From: Bacillus sp. 1780r2a1
GTDB taxonomy: Bacteria > Bacillota > Bacilli > Bacillales > Bacillaceae_H
Length of the DNA stretch: 64,000 bases
Reading direction: 5' to 3'
Assembly: GCA_024134725.1 (NCBI GenBank)
Contig: CP099863.1
Span: 1,483,501-1,547,500, forward strand
Position 1 is the first letter of the stretch; the number at the start of each line of letters is the position of its first letter. Position numbers and translations under genes: made by a program. Below, one piece after another: positions 61,665-64,000 of the stretch. The notes beneath the pieces are model-generated. The model made no database searches, was not told where the DNA came from, and was given only the letters and a program-made list of their open reading frames with translations.

Positions 61665-61694
61665 AATAAAAGAATAAGCAAGGAGGAAGACAAT

Positions 61695-62780
61695 ATGAAA
61701 CACAAAAAGAAAATCATCACGGGCCTAGTACTAATAGGAGGAATCGCTTCACTTCTACTGTTCTTTTCATTGGGAAAAGCAAAAACCATTTATAAAGAAG
61801 CGCCTGTTACGATAGATATACCACAAATGTATCAAACCAATATCGTTTGGCCTGTGGCAGCAAAAGATAAAAAAACAGCTGGTGAAGCAAGTGGTGTAGC
61901 AGTTGATTCAAAAGACAATATTTATTATCTTCACCGAGCAACGGCTACATATGGAAATGATGAAGTAATTAATAAAGACACGGTTGTCGTGCTGGATGCT
62001 CAAACCAAAGAAGTCAAAGATACGTGGGGAAAAGGTTTATTTAAGTCTCCACATGGCTTAGAAATTGATAGCGAAGACAACGTTTGGATAACGGATATTT
62101 CTCAAAATAAAATTTATAAGTTTTCGCCTGAAGGAAAACTGTTAGATACATTTGGGTCGGACTATCCGTTTTATATGGAAGCGGCTCTTAGAATCCGAAA
62201 CGTTCTTCCTAAGTTTCCAACAGGAATGGATGAATATACCTTTGCGAGACCAACGGATGTAACTGTATTAAAAGATGGATCTTTCGTTGTGAGCGATGGC
62301 TATCGTAATCGCCGAATTGTAAAATTTGATCAAAACGGAAAATTCATTTGGGAAAAGAATTTGCTTGGTAACAAAGACGGTGAATTTAATTTACCTCATG
62401 GTATTAGCCATGACGAAAACGGGAATCTCTACGTTGCAGATCGAAATAATGCACGTATTCAAGTGTTCGACAAGGACGGTAACTTTCTTGATAGCTGGAA
62501 TTCTAAAGAGTTAGGAAGACCGTTTGGCGTCGAGGTTGGTGATGACGGGAACGTTTATGTAGCGGATGGAGGTAACAGCTTATATCCAGAAGGAGGAAAA
62601 GGGTCTCATCAAGTCGTGGTGTTAAATACAAAAGGCGAGGTCATCCAACGTTTTGGCTCATGGGGAGAAAATAAAGGTCAGTTAAAAATCCCTCATGATA
62701 TTGCTGTTAACAGCAAGGGAGATATTTACGTAGCAGAGTTAGAAAATGAGCGCTTGCAGGAATTTAAGAAGAAAGATTAG
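61695..62780 (+). CDS. Membrane-anchored NHL-repeat protein (amidating-lyase-like propeller)
   Basis: 361 residues from ATG 61695 (AGGAGGAAGA ahead; an upstream frame includes the promoter). N-terminal membrane anchor ~6-26 with the body outside. Residues ~55-360 are a six-bladed NHL propeller with repeats such as SPHGLEIDSEDNVWITD, LPHGISHDENGNLYVAD and PHDIAVNSKGDIYVAE. The pattern resembles the peptidyl-alpha-hydroxyglycine amidating-lyase group, but catalytic function is not shown. It may bind a protein or wall ligand. Confidence 0.8.
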   Translation: MKHKKKIITGLVLIGGIASLLLFFSLGKAKTIYKEAPVTIDIPQMYQTNIVWPVAAKDKKTAGEASGVAVDSKDNIYYLHRATATYGNDEVINKDTVVVLDAQTKEVKDTWGKGLFKSPHGLEIDSEDNVWITDISQNKIYKFSPEGKLLDTFGSDYPFYMEAALRIRNVLPKFPTGMDEYTFARPTDVTVLKDGSFVVSDGYRNRRIVKFDQNGKFIWEKNLLGNKDGEFNLPHGISHDENGNLYVADRNNARIQVFDKDGNFLDSWNSKELGRPFGVEVGDDGNVYVADGGNSLYPEGGKGSHQVVVLNTKGEVIQRFGSWGENKGQLKIPHDIAVNSKGDIYVAELENERLQEFKKKD

Positions 62781-62808
62781 CTATGGAGTAGGTCTCCATA
62801 GCTTTTTT
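62779..62808. terminator. Bidirectional terminator
   Basis: AGCTATGGAG pairs perfectly with CTCCATAGCT around TAGGT, followed by six T. Separates the NHL gene from the converging SDR gene, whose stop lies in its tail. Confidence 0.9.
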
Positions 62809-63547
62809 AGGTAAGTGTTTGTCCATTATCAATTGTGACTACCTGCCCTGTAATAGATGGTTGAGTGAGCATAAATAAAATGCTGTCAGCAATTTCTTCA
62901 GGTGAGGATATACGCTGAAGCGGTAAATGCCCTGCAAGCTCATACATCTTTTCTTCATACCCAGTCCACCAAGGTGTATCAACAGCTCCAGGTGCAATAC
63001 AGTTTACACGAATATGAGGTGCAAGTGTAACTGCGAGGGACTTTGTCATTGTATGAATAGCAGCTTTTGTTGCAGCATACGGAATAGATGAACCAATTCC
63101 AGTTACTCCAGCGACGCTTCCAATATTGACAATGGACCCACCTTTTTTCATATAAGAAACAGCTTCTTGTACGCAGTGAAACATTCCTTTTACGTTGGTC
63201 TTGTATAAAGAATCCCATATTTCACCAGAAGCTTTTTGTAAGTCATTCATTGCAATTTGACTGGTGATACTTGCATTATTAATTAAACCATCAATGTGCC
63301 CAAATGCGTGTACAGTTTGCTGAATCATTTTACGAACGTCAGATTGACTAGCTACGTCTGCTTTTGAAAGAATGGCTTTTCCTCCTAGTGTTTGAATACG
63401 TTTTTGCAGTTTTTCCGCTTCTTTTTCTGAACTTCGATAATTAATAACGACTTTTGCGCCAGCTAGTGCAAGCTTTATAGCAGTTGCTTTTCCAATCCCG
63501 GTCGCGCCTCCAGTGATAATAAAAACTTTATCTTTTACATTTTCCAC
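62807..63547 (-). CDS. SDR-family oxidoreductase (FabG-like)
   Basis: 246 residues from GTG 63547, eight bases after AGGGGA; the ATG at 63556 touches that site. Classical short-chain dehydrogenase: NADP-binding TGGATGIGKA, NNAS motif, catalytic Ser in NIGSVAG and Tyr-x-x-x-Lys in YAATKAA, and the C-terminal GQVVTIDNGQTLT. Substrate unknown; such proteins are annotated FabG or glucose dehydrogenase. It diverges from a LysR-type gene, which often controls its neighbour. Confidence 0.88.
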   Translation of the reverse strand: MENVKDKVFIITGGATGIGKATAIKLALAGAKVVINYRSSEKEAEKLQKRIQTLGGKAILSKADVASQSDVRKMIQQTVHAFGHIDGLINNASITSQIAMNDLQKASGEIWDSLYKTNVKGMFHCVQEAVSYMKKGGSIVNIGSVAGVTGIGSSIPYAATKAAIHTMTKSLAVTLAPHIRVNCIAPGAVDTPWWTGYEEKMYELAGHLPLQRISSPEEIADSILFMLTQPSITGQVVTIDNGQTLT

Positions 63548-63657
63548 GTGAATCATCCCCTTCTATAGAAATGATTATATCTCCCCGGTAAAAATTAGTA
63601 TAATAGTTATAAATAATACAGATATCATTTTAACTAATATCAAAGAGGAGAGCGGAT

Positions 63658-64000
63658 ATGGAAAGCAATGATTTAAAGATTTTTAAAGAAGTTGCAGAAA
63701 ACAAATCGATTTCAAAAGCAGCAGAACAGCTAGGTTATGTTCAGCCTAACGTAAGTCAACGAATCAAGGTATTAGAAAACGAATTAGAGGTTTCATTGTT
63801 TAAACGAACGAATAGAGGTGTAAAGTTAACGAAAGAAGGAGAGATTCTAATTGACTATACAAATCGGATTTTAACCTTAATGAATGAAGTTAAAGATACG
63901 TTAGCAAGTGAAAAAAGCGAAAAAACCTTGACAATTGGAGCATCGCAAACTGTTTCAGCAGGTAAAATCCCACAGCTTATTACCGATTTTTTAGAAAACT
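63658..64000 (+). CDS. LysR-family transcriptional regulator (N-terminal part, cut by window end)
   Basis: The first 114 residues lie in the window. Residues 1-60 are a LysR HTH (DLKIFKEVAENKSISKAAEQL, then VQPNVSQRIKVLENEL, LFKRTNRGVKLT), then the start of the substrate-binding domain (LTIGASQTVSAGKIP). ATG 63658 follows AGAGGAGAG. Divergent from the SDR gene over a 110-base intergenic region, the usual arrangement for LysR control of the neighbour. Confidence 0.88.
   Translation, partial: MESNDLKIFKEVAENKSISKAAEQLGYVQPNVSQRIKVLENELEVSLFKRTNRGVKLTKEGEILIDYTNRILTLMNEVKDTLASEKSEKTLTIGASQTVSAGKIPQLITDFLEN

Overview
The window reads as chromosome of a spore-forming, low-GC Firmicute, most likely Priestia (Bacillus) megaterium or a close relative. 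The evidence is a gamma-type spore protein with a sigma-G promoter, spore-surface-type proteins (DUF4183, a collagen-like BclA-type protein), the dynA-ypbS and ypdQ-ypeP-ypeQ-ypzA gene neighbourhoods known from Bacillus, a des-desK-desR cold-sensing operon and a dpp-ykf operon. The species call is inference from family recognition; no search was run.

Layout. 0-9 kb: a 3' scrap of cysA, then dynA (double dynamin), an RlaP-type nucleotidyltransferase, ypbS, a gamma-SASP, a DUF212 membrane protein and two RNase H-fold genes with small conserved neighbours. 9-19 kb: nucleoside (CNT) transporter, an MFS exporter, two convergent DUF4183 genes, a 1,409-residue TPR protein with an embedded C39-like peptidase domain, and an NCS2 nucleobase permease. 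19-28.3 kb: dppABCDE-ykfA-ykfC-ykfD plus a class A beta-lactamase-like serine hydrolase. This is a murein-peptide uptake and degradation operon with a CodY-like box on its promoter; it lacks the usual ykfB epimerase. 28.3-31.7 kb: a hypothetical gene, the ycgR-ycgQ permease pair and a PHP-family histidinol-phosphatase. 31.7-34.6 kb: a scar region with a decayed phage terminase, a Cys-rich collagen-like spore protein, a gene interrupted at a G10 tract and an unknown protein. 34.6-37.5 kb: des-desK-desR with its operator. 37.5-42 kb: a short ORF, an MFS exporter with a palindrome over its -10, an MFS gene behind a T-box leader (specifier read as CCA, Pro), and an alpha/beta hydrolase. 42-58.7 kb: a glycan-utilisation locus. 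58.7-64 kb: a two-component system with a YdhK-type lipoprotein that shares a promoter box with it, an NHL-repeat protein, an SDR, and the start of a divergent LysR gene.

The most interesting block is 42,023-58,646. A secreted GHL10-type glycosidase, a CUT1 sugar importer without its own ATPase, an FAD oxidoreductase, a GH38 alpha-mannosidase, a ROK kinase fused to an RpiR-SIS regulator, a second ROK kinase, an AXE1-type deacetylase, a DUF4127 protein and NanE (ManNAc-6-P epimerase) lie on one strand behind ManA. Catabolite-repression (cre) sites precede the glycosidase and the importer. I infer uptake and breakdown of an acetylated, mannose- and/or N-acetylmannosamine-containing glycan; the substrate is not known. 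Further notable items are the T-box before a transporter, the TPR/C39 hybrid protein, and the TCS box found at the same distance from two -10 elements.
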